Assembly (NCBI GenBank): GCA_030549775.1
Contig: CM060175.1
Location: forward strand, 38,624,318-38,688,317
Origin: Tamarix chinensis
Taxonomy: Eukaryota > Streptophyta > Magnoliopsida > Caryophyllales > Tamaricaceae
DNA length: 64,000 nt
Direction: 5' to 3'
Part shown: positions 34,301 through 48,260 of the stretch, piece after piece
How the letters are laid out: every line of letters begins with the position of its first letter
Numbering within the stretch: position 1 is the stretch's first letter
Translations under genes and position numbers: made by a program
The notes under the pieces: model-generated
Databases searched by the model: none
The model's input: only the letters and a program-made list of their open reading frames with translations
What the model was told of the DNA's origin: nothing

Positions 34301-36070
34301 ATCTTATTCATGTTTAATTCTCAAGTATTAAACACATTAAACCATATAGACACAAAACACAGGTCAAAGCCCTTAAGTTCCTTCAAACCATAATTACACA
34401 CTCCTTAGTATTTATCCTTTCATATTTTTATCAACCACATATTAACATGTCATTCTCAAGGATCATCGCCATTGTTATACCCATAGTTTGAGTTCTTACA
34501 CATTCAATAATAATCTTATCCTAAGGTATTAATCACAAAAAACCCTAATCTCATATATTAGCCATAATTCCTCTCATAAGACTCACATGATTACAAGTCT
34601 GATCAACAATCTCATAAGGCCAATCATTAGCAACATATCTGGAGTGTGAATAACCTCTATATTTTACACATGGAGTGATAGAATTATAGTTTTAAGTTAT
34701 TATTCCCTAATTAGACATTTCATTGAAGGACCCCAAAATAAATGATAATACCTCTAAAAATTTCTAAAGATATCATAATCATATTTTAATCCACTTAACA
34801 CATAAAATACCACAATTTATTTATTTTTTTATATTTTTTAAAATACCCTTAACGATAAGCAATAACCATTATTTTATAAAATCTTGTACCATCTACACAT
34901 ATTATTTTCTTAAATCCACCAATTATCACCATACCTCATAAATATGCTTATATACATTTAACATAGCTTAATTAACCCATATTTCAAGCCAACAAATATA
35001 TTCTCACAATTTTTTCATTATCATAACAAAATCATAATTATACCTCTTGCCTATTCTTATTTTCTTTCAAACATAGTATCCATATCATCACAAAATATCA
35101 TGATCAACTTATATTAAATCATATATTAATGATATCATGAAAAACACACATATCAAGTAAATAACACAAAAATTCTAAAAATTGATTCGTATCCTTACCA
35201 ACTAGAAAATAGGGCTCTAAGAATGTAAATCCTAGACTTCCTCCTCTAAGATTAATGAAATACCATAAACAAAAAAATAACAAAATTCATGGTTAGGCTC
35301 GAAGAGTACAACTAAGGGCGAAGTTAAGTTAAAGAAGGTAATAATGGAAATAACTATATTTAAAGTGAAGCTTCAAATGTGTGGATGTGTATTGGAATAT
35401 ATGGTGGAGGTATGGTAAAAATTTAGTGGTGTTTGGATAAGGTTTTAGGCTGAAAATAGGGGTGCAAGGACAAAAATAGGGGTTGCACAAGCGTGCTGTA
35501 AGTAGTGTACTCCTAGGTCGAGAGTTAGGATCGTGTACAAGTAGGTGGTGTGAAGTGGTACAATCATGCTTAATCGTTGGAAAATAGGTCACAAGTCGAA
35601 TAGGCCACATGATTGGGCATTTAGGTCATGTTCATGCATGCAAGGGTGCACGGGTAGGCTGTGCTAGGTGGCATGGGCATGTGATAAGAAATTTTAATAT
35701 TTCATAGCTATGGTTGAGGCCATACACAGGCCGTGTGTTTCTCAAAAGTATGATGGGTAAGAGAAAGAAGAAGGAGAAAAAGGTGGTGGTCGGTAGTGAT
35801 GCCCAACGATGCTAATGGGGAAGGTTGGGGTAGCCTTGGGTGGTTGACCCAACAACTTTGGGCAGCTTGTGGTGGTGCACGGTGGTGTTGGGGGTGATGG
35901 AGGTGGCTTGGTTATGCAAAATAGGGCATGACTAACCCAATAAGAAGTAAAGGAGAAAGGAAAAGGAGAAGAAGGAAAAGGAAGCTTATGTTGTGGCTTT
36001 TGGACACAAAATGGCAGAGTGGAGGCAAAATAAAGAGGAAGAAAGGAGAGTGTGTGCATGTGCATACATA

Positions 36071-36094
36071 CATGCACACACACACACACACACA
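36071..36094. repeat. (CA)n microsatellite in Y2
   Basis: CACACA run inside a larger alternating purine-pyrimidine stretch (36060-36115), homologous in position to the CA run in Y3. Confidence 0.85.
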
Positions 36095-36731
36095 TATATA
36101 CACATGTGTATGTGTGGTGTGATTGAGGGAAAAAGGAAACAAAGGGGAAGGTGTGCGTGCAATGGTGTAGGATGGTGGTTCAGGTCACAATGGGTGGTAC
36201 TGGAGTTTATGGTTGTGTGTTATGGAAAAAATGTAGGTGATGGTGATGGTGAGTGTGTATGTTGCGTAAGGAAAAGGAAGAAGAAGAAAAAAGGTGGGGT
36301 CTGCGTGTGTGTAGGTCAAGTGGTGATATGAGGAGGAGGAGGAGCAGAAAAAGAAGAAGAAGAAGAGGAGGAGGAGGAGGAGGAGGAGAATAAATGCAAG
36401 TTGCAACAAAATCAAGCATTCTAGCTAAGTTGATGGGAGTAGGAGAAGAAAGAAAAGAAAAGGAGAAAGAAAAAGGAAAAAGAGAAAAAGATTGGGTATT
36501 TAGTTTAGGTGATTTTAGATTAGCTAAAATAGTTAGGATTAATGCTAATTTTAGAGCGTTTTGAGTTTGATTTACAAAATCCAGTTTATCTAGGTCAAAG
36601 ATTCAGATTGATTTAAAGTTTTAGGATTAATAAATTGGGTTAAGGCTAAAATGATATTTTTTCAAGATTAGAATTGAATTAGGGTGTTAATGGTATCGTA
36701 TTAGGCTAGGTAAATTTTTTAGGGTATTACA

Positions 36732-37748
36732 TCTTCAATCAAGTTACCATCAATTTAGGGTAGCAAAGCAAGATATCCTAAAGATCATTGTTTTGACAAG
36801 ATATGGTCATTTTGAGTTCAAATTAATACCTTTTGGACTCACTAATGCACTAGAATAATTATTGCCCCTCATGAACCAGATCATTTGACAGTTTTTGACC
36901 GGTTTATTGTTGTGTTCAATAACGACATCCTCATCTATTCTAGTAACTAAGAGAAGCATGAATAGAATCTGAGACGAACCTTAGAGTTATAAAAAAACAC
37001 AATAGTTTTATGCCAAGATTTTGAAGTGGATTATTTGGTTGGATTACGTGGCTTTCCTTAGATATGTGATTTCTACGGATAGTGTGTAAGTGGATCCTTC
37101 CAAGGATTGAGCAAATTTGAAGTAACCAGCACCAGCGTTGATTATGGGTGTGTATAGTTTATGTGATTGATTATTTCCTACCATAGATTTGTCACAAAAT
37201 TCTCCAAGATAAGTTGTCTGTTCACTAATTTGCTAAATATGGATTCACATTTCTAGTGGGATGAAATGTATAGAAAACCCTTTGAAGATTTGAAGAGGGA
37301 ATTACTGTAAGCCCTACTACTCATGTTATTAAGAGTATTAGATGGTTTTGACGTGTATAACTATGCTTTTATGCATGGGTGAGGTTGGATGTTGATGCAG
37401 CATAGGAAGGTGGTGGTATATGCATCTCTACATCTGAAGCGACATGAGTAGAACTACTTGACACATAATTTAAAGCTTGATGTAGTGGTTTTTGATTTGA
37501 ATATTTGGATGAATTATCAATATGGTATTTTTTACAATTTCTGCACCGATCAAATGAGCCTCAAGTACATTTTCATGCAGTGAGAGTTAAATTTGAGACA
37601 ACATCAATGGTTGAAACTATCAAGGATTATGACCTAAAATTAACCTACCATAAGTGTAAGGATAGTGTAAGGATAGTGTAGTGATAGATTCTCTTAGCTA
37701 GAAAACCTCATATTCCTTGATTACAATCATGTTATCTAATCAATTGTG
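36732..37748 (+). pseudogene. element Z reverse transcriptase (C-terminal half) and RNase H remnant
   Basis: Pol resumes in mid-RT: frames give LQSSYHQFRVAKQDI, TRYGHFEFKLIPFGLTNALE and, in shifted frames, the hydrophobic strand before the polymerase active site with DILIYS-like residues (about 36925). RNase H follows with FDGFDVYNYAF-like residues (37340), MQHRKVVVYAS (37398) and HNLKLDVVVFDLNIWMNY (37467-37520). Multiple stops are present, for example the TAG at about 37448 where relatives have Gln. The N-terminal half of RT is not in the window. Confidence 0.75.
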
Positions 37749-39258
37749 TTAAGAGCTTAAGGAGATGGAGATAAATTTGATCACTGCTAGTAATATGGAG
37801 GCATTTGCAAATGCACTGATCATCACACCTTCTTTTAGGAGATCTAAAATTTCTAACTTGGTAATGTTAGGATTGAAAGGATCATCTATGGTATTAAAGA
37901 AGGAAGATCCAAGGGATTTCCAATCCACCAAGGCAGTAGTGTTATATAATGTGGTAGATGGTGTATATCACAGGGGTGTGTTGAGCTCAACAAGAAAATC
38001 ATGATGAAAGGTCATTGTATTCCTTATTCCACCCATCCTTGAAGGGATACGATGTATAAGGAATTGAAGAAGGAATATTGGTGGCCTCATATAAAGCAAG
38101 AATTTGTAGAGTTTGTCACCCAATGTTTGACATACTAGAAGGTTAAGATAGAGTAAAAGAAACTAGCAGGGTTACTCTTACTATAAGTTCTAAAGTGGAA
38201 GTGTGAGAACATAACTATGGATTTTGTAGTGTGTCTTCCAAAGACCCATAATGGCTCCTATTCCATCTAGATTATTGTGGATTGTCTGACTAAGTTGATA
38301 GTGTTCATACTTATAAAGATGGCATGCAGTATGGAGTCGTTATCTATTGCTTACAGGAAGCATATTGTGAGACTACATGAGGTCCCTAGAGATATTGTGT
38401 TAGGCTAAGAATTTGGAGTCTTGTCATACTTTTGGAAAAAGTTTTAATCCACTTTTGGGTCTCAATTGAAGATGATTACTGCTTTTCACCAAGTTATGGA
38501 TGGTCAAATAGAGAGGACCATTTAGACCTTAAATGGCATGCTTTGAGCATGTGTGTTAGATTTTGGGGGTAGTTGGTAGGACCACCTAGACATTATCGTG
38601 TTCTCCTACAACAAATGTTATCATGAAAGTATCAATATGGCACCTTTTGAATCCTTCTACAGGAGGACATGTCATAGTCTCTTGCGTTAGAGAGATAACA
38701 GTGAGACGATTGTGTTGGGACCAAACACAATTGAGGAGACAATAAGGTAGATCAAGTTAATTTAAAACTATACAAGAGTATCCCAAGACCAACAGAAGAG
38801 CTATGTAGATTTGAGAATACTAATAAATGGATATACAGTAGCTGATAAAGTCCTTTTGTGGGTCTCTCTCACTAAGGGAGTAATGAGGTTTAGGAGAAAG
38901 GGTAAGCTCGGTCCAAGTTACATTAGATTGTATAAGATCATACATTAATTCAATGATGTCTCCTATTAATTAATCCTATTAGTTGATTTACTGCATGTGC
39001 ACAACGAATTTTTCATTTTTCAATTGAGGAAGTGCATAGCAGATCCTTTGCACATTATCTAACTAGAGTCATTGAAGCTTGATGAGTATCTAAATTATAA
39101 AGAACACCTGATAAGAATTTTAAGCATGAAGATAAGGGTGACACCCATAAAGATCTTCCTGCTAGTAAAGATCCTTTGGTCACGACAAGGTATTGGGGAG
39201 GGCACATGAGAGGCTAATGAAGATATCCGAGCGAAGTACCTTGAATTTTTTTCCTTAG
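37749..39258 (+). pseudogene. element Z integrase and C-terminal remnant
   Basis: The frame 37765-38004 covers the tether between RNase H and integrase. Then HCIPYSTHP and MYKELKKEYWWPHI (38010-38090) mark the zinc domain, and ITMDFVVCLPKTH (38213-38250), LHEVPRDIV (38375) and MDGQIERTI (38495) mark the DDE core. The tail reads LRKCIADPL, SYLNYKEHLIRIL-like and LVKILWSRQGI, and ends IRAKYLEFF at about 39258, the normal end of Del/Tekay polyproteins. Stops and shifts are common. Confidence 0.75.
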
Positions 39259-39286
39259 TGTGTATCTAAAGTGTAACCCTTCTTTT

Positions 39287-39295
39287 AAGGGGGAA
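39287..39295 (+). other. polypurine tract of element Z
   Basis: AAGGGGGAA immediately before GTAACCCCATTTTG, the decayed TGTAACACCCC start of the 3' LTR and 30 bases after the end of pol. This is the expected plus-strand primer. Confidence 0.75.
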
Positions 39296-40489
39296 GTAAC
39301 CCCATTTTGCATTGTTAAATGTGATGTGTGACTTTCTATGTATTATATGATGTGTCTATATTTTTTGTTAGTTTAGGGGACAATCTATTTTAAAGTAATA
39401 GTGTTCTAATACCTCATATTTTTATAATAATAGTAAAATGAAAAATTGTTATGTTTCAAAAAATTTTGATGATTCCATATCTATTTGGAACTATATTTTG
39501 GATTTGTTATAATAAGGAATTTGAAAAAAGTGAGTTTTTCTGGCCAACTGATCAACTGGTTAGAACTTGATCAAATGGTCTACCATTTTAACTAAGGTTT
39601 ATGCTTGATAGAAATAATTGATTGGTTCAAGAAAACCAATCAACTTGTCTAGCTAAACTGATTGATTAGTTTATTGAGAAGAGTGTTTTTGTAGCTCAAT
39701 TTTCTATAAAATTTCTTGCATCAAAATGGAACTATGATAATCTAACTCCAAGTTGTTGCTCGATGATCCTTAAACCTTTTAATCATTTCTCTACCTTTAT
39801 ATTCTACCCCAAATAGATTTGAGGACTTGATTTCATTAGATGAAGGGGATAATGACCTCACTCTGATCTTCTTCTTCCTCTTTCTTTTACACACCTCTAG
39901 AACAAATGCTTCAATTTTAAGTTATCACTAAAAGGTAGGGAGATTTTCTCTCCACTCCGATCTGCCCATTTCCTTTCTTGTGTTTGATATTTTCTAGATG
40001 AACTCGACTTACATTCTCAAGAAAACCACCATTGGAACTCTAAAATGGAATTCAACCTATTGTTATTAAATTTGCCAATTGAGCTTATATTCAAAAGGTA
40101 AAATTAGGTTTTCAATATGTTTCATATTGTCACTCATTCTCTAACATATTCATTGGCTATAAATGAAATACCCCAAAATTCTAATTCTAGAAATTATGGC
40201 TAAATAAGGATTTATTAGGGAAATTAATTAAGTAAATTATTTTATTAAAATATAGGGGAGTTATTTAGGGACAATCAAGAGGAAAATGATAAATAATTTA
40301 ATTAGGAATAATTAAGGAGTTTTTCTAATTAAAATGGGATTTAAAAAAGAATTATTATTCAAAAATCACCTAAATTAATCTAAAAAGGATTTAATTATTA
40401 TTTTCTAAATATTATTATTTTAAATAATCCAAAAACACCAAAATACCCAACCCACCTATTTTTTCCTTATTTTATTTTATTTTATTTTT

Positions 40490-41640
40490 CTTCCTCTTGT
40501 TCCCTTTTTCTTTTCTTTCTCTCTTTCCCTTTTCCTTTTTTCCTTCTCCCTCTTGGCGACCTGGACCTGCCCGCCCCGTGCGGCTAGCTTCTCTCCGTCC
40601 TGCGTGGCCCAGGCCCGTGCCACACCTCCTCTCTTCCTTTTTTCCTTTTTTTCCTGGCTGGTCCTGTTTCTTTTTTTCTTTTCTTCTTTCTTCCTCCCTG
40701 GACCTCCTGGTCCCGACCCTTATTCTTCCCTAAGGTGCGGGTAGCGACCGAGGAGCTGCAACCTTGCCCTCCGTCGGCCACCACCGCTGCCTACCATCCT
40801 TCCCCCTCTCCAGTCGCTTTTTTCTTTTTTTCATCCCCAACCAACCCTTTCCCCTCTCCCGAGGACCCTACCCTTTTCCCTTTTCATTTTCCCTCGACCT
40901 TGCAGCCTTACCATGGAAAAACTGCCTCGACTACACCACTGACTGGCATGCCTGGCATCTGCACCCCCTCATCTTCTTCCCCTTGTCATTTCCCACCCAA
41001 TTGGCCTATAAATACCCTCTAGGCATCCTTAATTTGGGTTTTGCTTCCAAAACCCAGAAATCTACCCCTTTTCACCGCTGCCCCATCAGACGAGCACTCC
41101 ACCGCCTCCGCCCATCATCGCCGGCCAAACCACCCCCAGAATTGCCCCTTGCATCACCCTCTACTTACATAGACCTTCATCCTCCCTCTAATTTCCTTGC
41201 ACGAGCCACCCCAGCCGTGCAAAGTTGCCTCCCGATCAACCCCTCCTCAACTCCAGCCACCCTTCGCACCACCGTCCGCCGCCAATTCCAATGCCATTAA
41301 CACCACCTCTACCTTCCAAAACAACCAAGGGAGCCTCATCTACATCCCCACACCTCTCTTTCTCCTTTCCTCCCTGTCCTTCTCCCATCTCTAACTTCCA
41401 CCACCTTCGGCCACCGCATAGGCTGCCATGCGCCGCCATTTTTGGTTGCACCACTACCTCCATTCCACCCCTCTCCACCTGAGACACCTTCCACCACCTC
41501 AAACACCCTCTCATTCCATCTCCTCTAGCCTATACCCCCATCTCTCCACCACTCTTCCTCCTCCACCGCCGCCGCCGTCACCGTCGCACACCGCTGCAAG
41601 TTCCGCCACCAACCCTAGGTGGTATTCTAGTTTCTCCAGC
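40490..41640 (-). other. pyrimidine-rich, CG-containing block of X2
   Basis: The + strand is rich in C and T, with many CCG and CGCC words (for example 41270-41285 and 41560-41590). Overlapping frames up to 178 codons encode Pro/Ser/Leu-rich products in all registers, so none is accepted as a gene. Reverse counterpart of the blocks in X1, X3 and X4. Confidence 0.8.
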
Positions 41641-41722
41641 CCTTAAACTCTTTTTCTATAAGTGTTAATAATTTTTAGTAATATTAATAGTATTACCCTT
41701 AATATTAATATTATTAATGTTG

Positions 41723-41724
<2 letters not shown>

Positions 41725-41761
<37 letters not shown>

Positions 41762-41898
41762 GTTACCACTCTTACAATATAACCTAACTTCGGAAATGTT
41801 TATAACTATGTTATTATCATTTAAAAGGCTACAACTTTAGTATTAATATAGTAACTTTATTATTATTAATGATATTATTATTACTACTACTACTATTA

Positions 41899-41944
<46 letters not shown>

Positions 41945-42010
41945 CATTATTATTATTATTATTATTATTGTCCCTTAACCTTACTTCATAATCTGCCTAA
42001 CTAGTATTAC

Positions 42011-42046
<36 letters not shown>

Positions 42047-42218
42047 TAATGATTTACAACTTTAGTGTTATTATAATTATGATTTTCATTATTGTTACTA
42101 CTATTATTATTAATGCTAACCTTGGCCTATTATTATTACTTTTATTATTATGGTAAATATTTGGACCCTTATATTACTATACCATTTTGATTATTAATAT
42201 TATTATTACTATTCTTAA

Positions 42219-42273
<55 letters not shown>

Positions 42274-42470
42274 GTTATTGAAACCGAAGTTGGCATATTA
42301 TCACTTTGTTACTATAGAAGAAAAATACTGAAGCCTTAATATTATTATTACTTAATATTCGAATATTGCTAATATTATTCCCAATGCCTTTATTATCAAC
42401 GTTGTTACTATAGTGTTATTATTATTATTACTATTATTATTGTTATTATTGATGTTACTATTATTATTGC
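41725..42470. repeat. field of (TAT)n microsatellites in X2
   Basis: At least five TAT runs of 10-20 units (about 41729, 41899, 42007, 42222, 42414), separated by TTAATAT-type DNA. X3 has the complementary AAT field at 46510-46950 in the mirrored position. Confidence 0.92.
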
Positions 42471-44569
42471 GGCAAATACATTTGAACCCTTATATTACTA
42501 TTATTCCAAATATAACTATTATCATTATTATCTTTAGCAATATTAGTACTTTGTTGTTATTTCTATTATTATATTATTATTTTAACCCTAACACTATTAT
42601 TAGCCTTAGCCTTAAAAATAATATGGCTTCTATTTCTAGGAGCGTTATTATTACTATTATTATTATCATCACTATTTTGCTATAACTAGTATTAGTACTA
42701 TTATTAGAAGAAATAAAGCTATGAGGTTTAATAATATAAATATTAACATAAATATACTTTGACTAGTAATATCTAGTAGGCTAACTTGAGAATAAAAGTC
42801 CTAGTTTTCACTTGCAAAGCTGCATTTAATAATAGTAACCCTAATCTTAGACTAAAATAAGAAATAATAGTGTTTTTGGTAGCCTCTTGTAGGTGAATCA
42901 AGCCAAAACCCTAAGGAGGCAATGGGGAGTGCTCCAAGCCCGGCGTCATTTTACGTAAGGATGTAGCTAACGCCCATGTGTGTTGTGTGACTTGTATGCC
43001 TTGGATGTTATGTATCATGCTATGTCGTATATCATATGATTGTTAATAACTTGTCTTATGTGTAGCACAACTTGAAGTTGAGGTATGTTTATGTGTTCCT
43101 TATGGCATGAGTATGATACGTACGTATGGTGATTATGATGTGATGTGGTATGACCCTCTAGGACATGCATGCTAGGATGATTGATAATGTGATATGGGAA
43201 TGAAAGGATAAAAAGAAAGAAAATGGGAAGTGAGTTTACTAAGAGGGATATGAGGTTGACCAAAATACCTCATGATCCATGAGAGGAAAATAAAGAGGAA
43301 GAGATGACCAAAATGAAAAAGAGATGGGAACCATGCATAGGAATTCTAGGGTTTGCATGGGAACTTTGAGAGTTCCATGGGGTGGATGAAACTTGCATGG
43401 GGATGATCTTTACGTGAGAAAAGTTTTTTTAGGCTATAAATAAGCTATGGGAGAAGTTGTGGAGAGATTGGAGACTTGGGACAAAAAATAGTACGTAGGT
43501 TGGTGTAAGGGTGTATAAGGGACCCGATTAGGATTTTGAGAGGAAGCACTAATCTAGAAAAAGATGTGGAAATAAAAAAAATTAAGGGAGAGTGGAGTAC
43601 AGGCTAAGAGTGGGAATTTATTATATAAGGGGTGAGTATGGGAGCCATGAGAGAGAAGAGATATTGGGTGAAAATAGAGAGGTTACTTGTGGGAAAAGAA
43701 AGGCACTAGGGTTGAAGTGGCCAGCTAGGGTTTTTTGGTCACATGTGGAATCAATGGGTAAAGCGATATAATTTGGGATTGAACCTAAATGAGATAAGAT
43801 GTGGGGCGATAAATGAAGTAATGGTAGTGTAAGTGAGAGAAATTTGGGCCACATAGGTCTAATTAAGATTTTCAAGGGAAAGCCCTAGAGGGTGATTGTA
43901 ACATTCCAAAATTCACTACTTTTTTTTTGAAAGCGGAAGCAATTAAATTATAAATACTTAAAACCTATGAATTATGGGAATGTTACCGCCACACTTAGTA
44001 CCAAACCGGTTCTCTCCGACCGTTCCAGTACCAAGTGCTAAGGCTAAAGAAAATATTTACGTTAAATTCAAATTAACAATTCATAAAAGGATTCGAAAGA
44101 TCATACAACAAAATCAGAGTATGAGAAATTAAGAGTTAATTACAATACCCTTGAAGTTTCAAATAACACTTGTAACTTCCAAATTCAAATACATTTAAAC
44201 AAGATAAAACCCGATGGGTCAAATTCCGGACTGCCTACTCACTCAAATCAGGCCTGCCACCCCAAAATAATCTCTGATCTTAAACCTGCACAAGAGGTCT
44301 GCTCCCCACCATCAGTGGATCATCACAGGACCCATCAACCAAGGTAGTATCAGTATGGGTCCAGTACTGAGTAAGGTGACTTGATCACTAAGGCCAACAC
44401 ATAAATACATAAATCATGCAGGACGTAAAAGAGCATATTCATAAATGCATATGATCAACCGGGTAAAAGTACGTACAAAGGCCCATGAATAATCTAAATT
44501 AATTACTTAATTAATCTTTTATCAGAAGTCGATACACACCATACTTTTTATCGAGTCCATACGAGTACG

Positions 44570-44930
44570 TGAACCCCACTATTTTGCCGATGGATCGGTC
44601 TCCAGGGCACTCTGGCTCCTGGCCACTATTATAGCCGGTGGATCGGTCACTTAGGGTACATGCCCTACCACTATTATATGCCGGTGGATCGGTCTGGCCC
44701 CTTCTCGCACGGTGTTCCACTGTAAGTAGATAATGTCTTCCCACTTATTATCAACATGTATAGTTTGGTTCGTTGAGCTCGGGATCCCCCACTATTTTAG
44801 CCGGTGGATCGATCACTAGGGTAACATACCCTACCACTATTAAGCCGGTGGATCGATCTCCAGGTTACCGTAGTACCTGGCCACTATTATGCCGGTGGAT
44901 TGGTCTGGGCCCAACTCAACATCTTTCACT
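44570..44930 (-). repeat. palindromic array of X3
   Basis: Six units of CCACTATT...GCCGGTGGATCGGTC or GATCGATC, each with a CAGGG or TAGGG phrase between. It is split into two triplets by CACGGTGTTCCACTGTAAG and TCGTTGAGCTCGGGA, the same layout as X1 and X4. Confidence 0.82.
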
Positions 44931-45179
44931 TTACGTGATTAATATCTTAAGTATCTTATTCAAAGGCTTTCACCTTGGACATGCATAAATCTTCACACAT
45001 CATAATTACACTTTAATCACCATATACACATGATAACACCAAAAACCCTAATCAGCCACTATATACTTCAATTAACCACAACAAACCATAATTCAGTCTC
45101 CTCCATACCCTTAATTTTCCCCACGTGCTATTTTTCATCCCAAGTGCTCAAACACCAAAACAACACTTACACTACATTC

Positions 45180-46070
45180 ATTACATCCCAAATTAACTTT
45201 CCATACGTAAATTTAGTACCCATGCAGACATTAATCTCCCCATGCAAACCTTCGAACCTTTTTCTTGCAAACCCTAAAATTCCACATGAAACCCTAAATT
45301 CAATCATGCAAACCTTAATACCACCATACAACCATCAATGTCACCATATAAATCCTAATACCACCATACAACTATAATTACCACCATACAAACCTTAATA
45401 TCATCATACAAACCCTAATACCAACATACATCCATTAATACCACCAGGCAAATCCTAGATTCTGTCATACAAAACCATAAATTCAATCCAACCAAAACCG
45501 AAGATTCACCCATACCAAACCCTAAATTCAAACCATAAAGATTCTTCCATACCAAATCCTAAATTCAATCCATAAAGATTCTTCCACATAAAATCATAAA
45601 TTAGAATCTCCCAAGGAAAACTATAAATTGAATTCCCCCATATAATATCATAAATTACATTTTCCCAAATAACATAAAAAAATAGATTCTCCCAAACAAC
45701 CATAAATTCGATTATTCCATATAACCTCATAAATTACCTTCTCCCAATTAACATCCTAATTTAAATTCTCCCAAACAAACCATAAATTCGAATCTCCCAT
45801 ATAACATCATAAATTACCGTCTCCTAAATTAGATTCTCCCAAACAAACCATAAATGTGATTATTCTATATAACCTCATAAATTACCTTCTCCCAATTAAC
45901 ATCCTAATTTAAATTCTCCCAAACAAACCATAAATTCGAATCTCCCATATAACATCATAAATTACCGTCTCCCAAATAACATCCTAAATTAGATTCTCCC
46001 AAACAAACCATAAATTCTGTTCTTCCACACATAAAATCATACATTAGATTATTCCTTATAAAACCATAAA
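45180..46070. repeat. tandem repeat in X3 (ACCATACA and CATAAATT units)
   Basis: The left half has CATACAAACCCTAATACCAC units of about 20-25 bases. The right half has longer units built on CCATAAATTCGAATCTCCCA and CATAAATTACCGTCTCC, with one unit of about 120 bases nearly duplicated (about 45720-45830 and 45870-45990). It occupies the place of the ATTACC satellite in X1 and X4. Confidence 0.75.
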
Positions 46071-46651
46071 ATTTGGTTAACTCACTTCCCTTAATCAAAT
46101 TCTTTCCCCATCCTCCTTTTTCATCCTTCCTCTCACACAAACCACATCGAATTCCTCACATACACAACACATATCATCATACATAATTAATACACATACC
46201 ATGCACAACATACTTCAACTCCAAGTCATACCACATATAAAATATTTAATTATAATAAACATTAGATACATAACATGCAAAACACATAATATACATAAGC
46301 ACATAAAAGGCCTTAGCACTCCTTACCTAAAACGGCACCGATCTTGGAGCACGCTCCTACGCCTCCTTAAGGTTTGGACTGGTTTTACCTATTATGATAT
46401 AAGAGCTAAAATTAGACTCTCTCCTATGAAAATAATATTAAAAACTAACGTAATATAAGACTAGGATTGGATAAACTAATAATAACAAAAGTACAAAAAT
46501 AATATCAATATTAATATTAATAATAATAATAATAATAGTAGAAATAATAATAAAAAGGCATTACTCAAAAATAAAGTGAAATAAGGGATTCAGACCCTTT
46601 ACCAAAATAATGCTAAAAATATTATTTGTAAATTAAATAACCCAATTTAGA

Positions 46652-46685
<34 letters not shown>

Positions 46686-47039
46686 GTAGTAAAATTAATA
46701 GCAACACTAATGTTAAAATATTTGTATTAATAATGATGGAATAAGAATAAGGGAAATTCGAAATAGAAAATAATAATAATTGTTATGCTTATAACATTTT
46801 AATATTAATAATAGTAAATATAGAATTAATAAGGAGAATAATAATAAAATCGAATTAAAATATATTAGGCTTCAGCCCTCTACATAAATAATAATAAAAA
46901 TATTAACACTAATAATAATAATAATAATTCATATTAAAATATAAATATTAAGAATAATCATAATAGTATTTATATGTAAATAATTGAAATAAAATAATTT
47001 AAGGGTTATAAAAATAGTAAAAATAGCTGAGAGGGTCTA

Positions 47040-48260
47040 GGGTTCAACCAAATGTTGGTGGGGATAGGTGGCACCTGCGGTGGCGCACGGCGGTGGCGGC
47101 GGTGGCCGGAAAGAGGAAAGAAAGAGGGGAAAGTTGCATGTTGGGAATAAGATAGGAAGAATTAAAATGGGAGCTGGGGTGTTTTGGGTTCCCCAGAAGG
47201 AGAGGGACAGAATGAGGGTGGTGGCGGAGCCAAAGGTGGCGGCGCACGACGGCGGTGGTGGCCGAATGGAGGAGAAGGAGAAAGAAAGAGGAGGAGAGGG
47301 AGAAAGAGGAAAATAAAGGTATAGGGAGATAGAGGAGGTTCTGAAGAAGAGAATGGGAGGAGAAATAGGCGGCAGAAGAGGTGGTTAATGGTGGTTCGAA
47401 GGGCGGCGGAGGTGGAAGAAAGGGTTGATCGGGAAGGGAAGTTTGCACAGTCGGGGAGACTTGTTCAGAAAGAATCGAGGGATGAGGGAGGTTTGGTTAG
47501 CTAGAGGGCGGTGCAAGGAGTGCACGGGTTGCTAGAGAAGGCGACGTAGTTGGCCGGAGGCGGCGGAATAGGTGTCTAAAGGGGTGGCGGCGACAAAGGG
47601 AAAATTCTGGGTTATGAAAACAAAAGTCTCGATACAGGTTATTATGGGGGATATTTATAGGCTTTAGAAGGGAGGATAGGGTTATGTGGGCCGGCTAGTA
47701 GCTAGGGAAGGTAGGGTTCTGGTCACCGGAGGCGACGTTGGTCGGTGGGTTTCTTTTTCGGGGGAAGGGGTGGTGCGTAGGAGAGAGAGAGAGGAAAATC
47801 GAGCGATAAGGGGAGATGGTTGGCTATATGTGGTTGCCGAATCAATGGGAAGAGAAAGGGAGGGTGAAAGTCAGTCAAAAATGGCGAGGTCGCTGCCAAA
47901 AAACTCGGGGCGGCGGCGAGTTGCAGGTAGGTGGTGGCAGCGTTAGGGCTGGGGAAAAGAAGAAGAAGGTAGAGGCCGGGCGGCTCAGGGAAGAAAGAAA
48001 AGAAAAGGAAGGGGACCGGCCGGTTCGACGCGAGGGAGGCTGACTTAAATGGGACGACGCGTTTGGGGAAGGAAAGAGATTAAAACGCAGTGCTGCGAGG
48101 GACGGCGGTAGGAGGCCGCGCGGCACGGGCTGGGCCGAAGGAAGAAGAAGAGGAAGACTGGGTCACCGGGCATGCCCAGTTCGGGGAGAAGAAGGAAAAG
48201 AAAAAGAAAAGAAGAAGAAAAAGAAAAAGAAAAGGAAAAAGGAAAAAGGGAAAAATAAAA
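47040..48260 (+). other. G/A-rich, CG-containing block of X3
   Basis: Purine-rich + strand with clusters of GGCGG and CGGCGG (47080-47110, 47230-47265, 47545-47590) and an almost pure A/G run at 48180-48260. Frames here are compositional artefacts. Confidence 0.8.

Larger units (their letters stand above)
33513..36731 (-). mobile_element. Y2: inverted Y-type LTR, truncated at its left
   Basis: A reverse-complement match to the element A LTR: GTACTGAGCAA core at 33650, array at 33820-34300, AT-rich middle, purine-rich block with GAG microsatellite (36331-36390), and the exact terminal phrase AGGGTATTACA ending 36731. The expected opposite terminus (a TGTAACACC-like start) is missing, so the left edge at 33513 is a break, not an insertion end. 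The right neighbour is Z pol. Confidence 0.7.

Noticed and set aside
37765..38004. 79-codon frame as a small gene
   Set aside because: It lies in register between the RNase H and integrase remnants of Z pol and is the tether of that polyprotein.
40497..41646. Proline-rich frames of up to 178 codons in X2, resembling a hydroxyproline-rich or secreted protein
   Set aside because: This is the reverse counterpart of the X1 block. Frames overlap in all registers, are not kept in X3 or X4, and have no signal peptide followed by a recognisable domain.
43015..46458. Several 60-115 codon frames in X3 and X2
   Set aside because: They lie in arrays and tandem repeats, with no conservation between copies.
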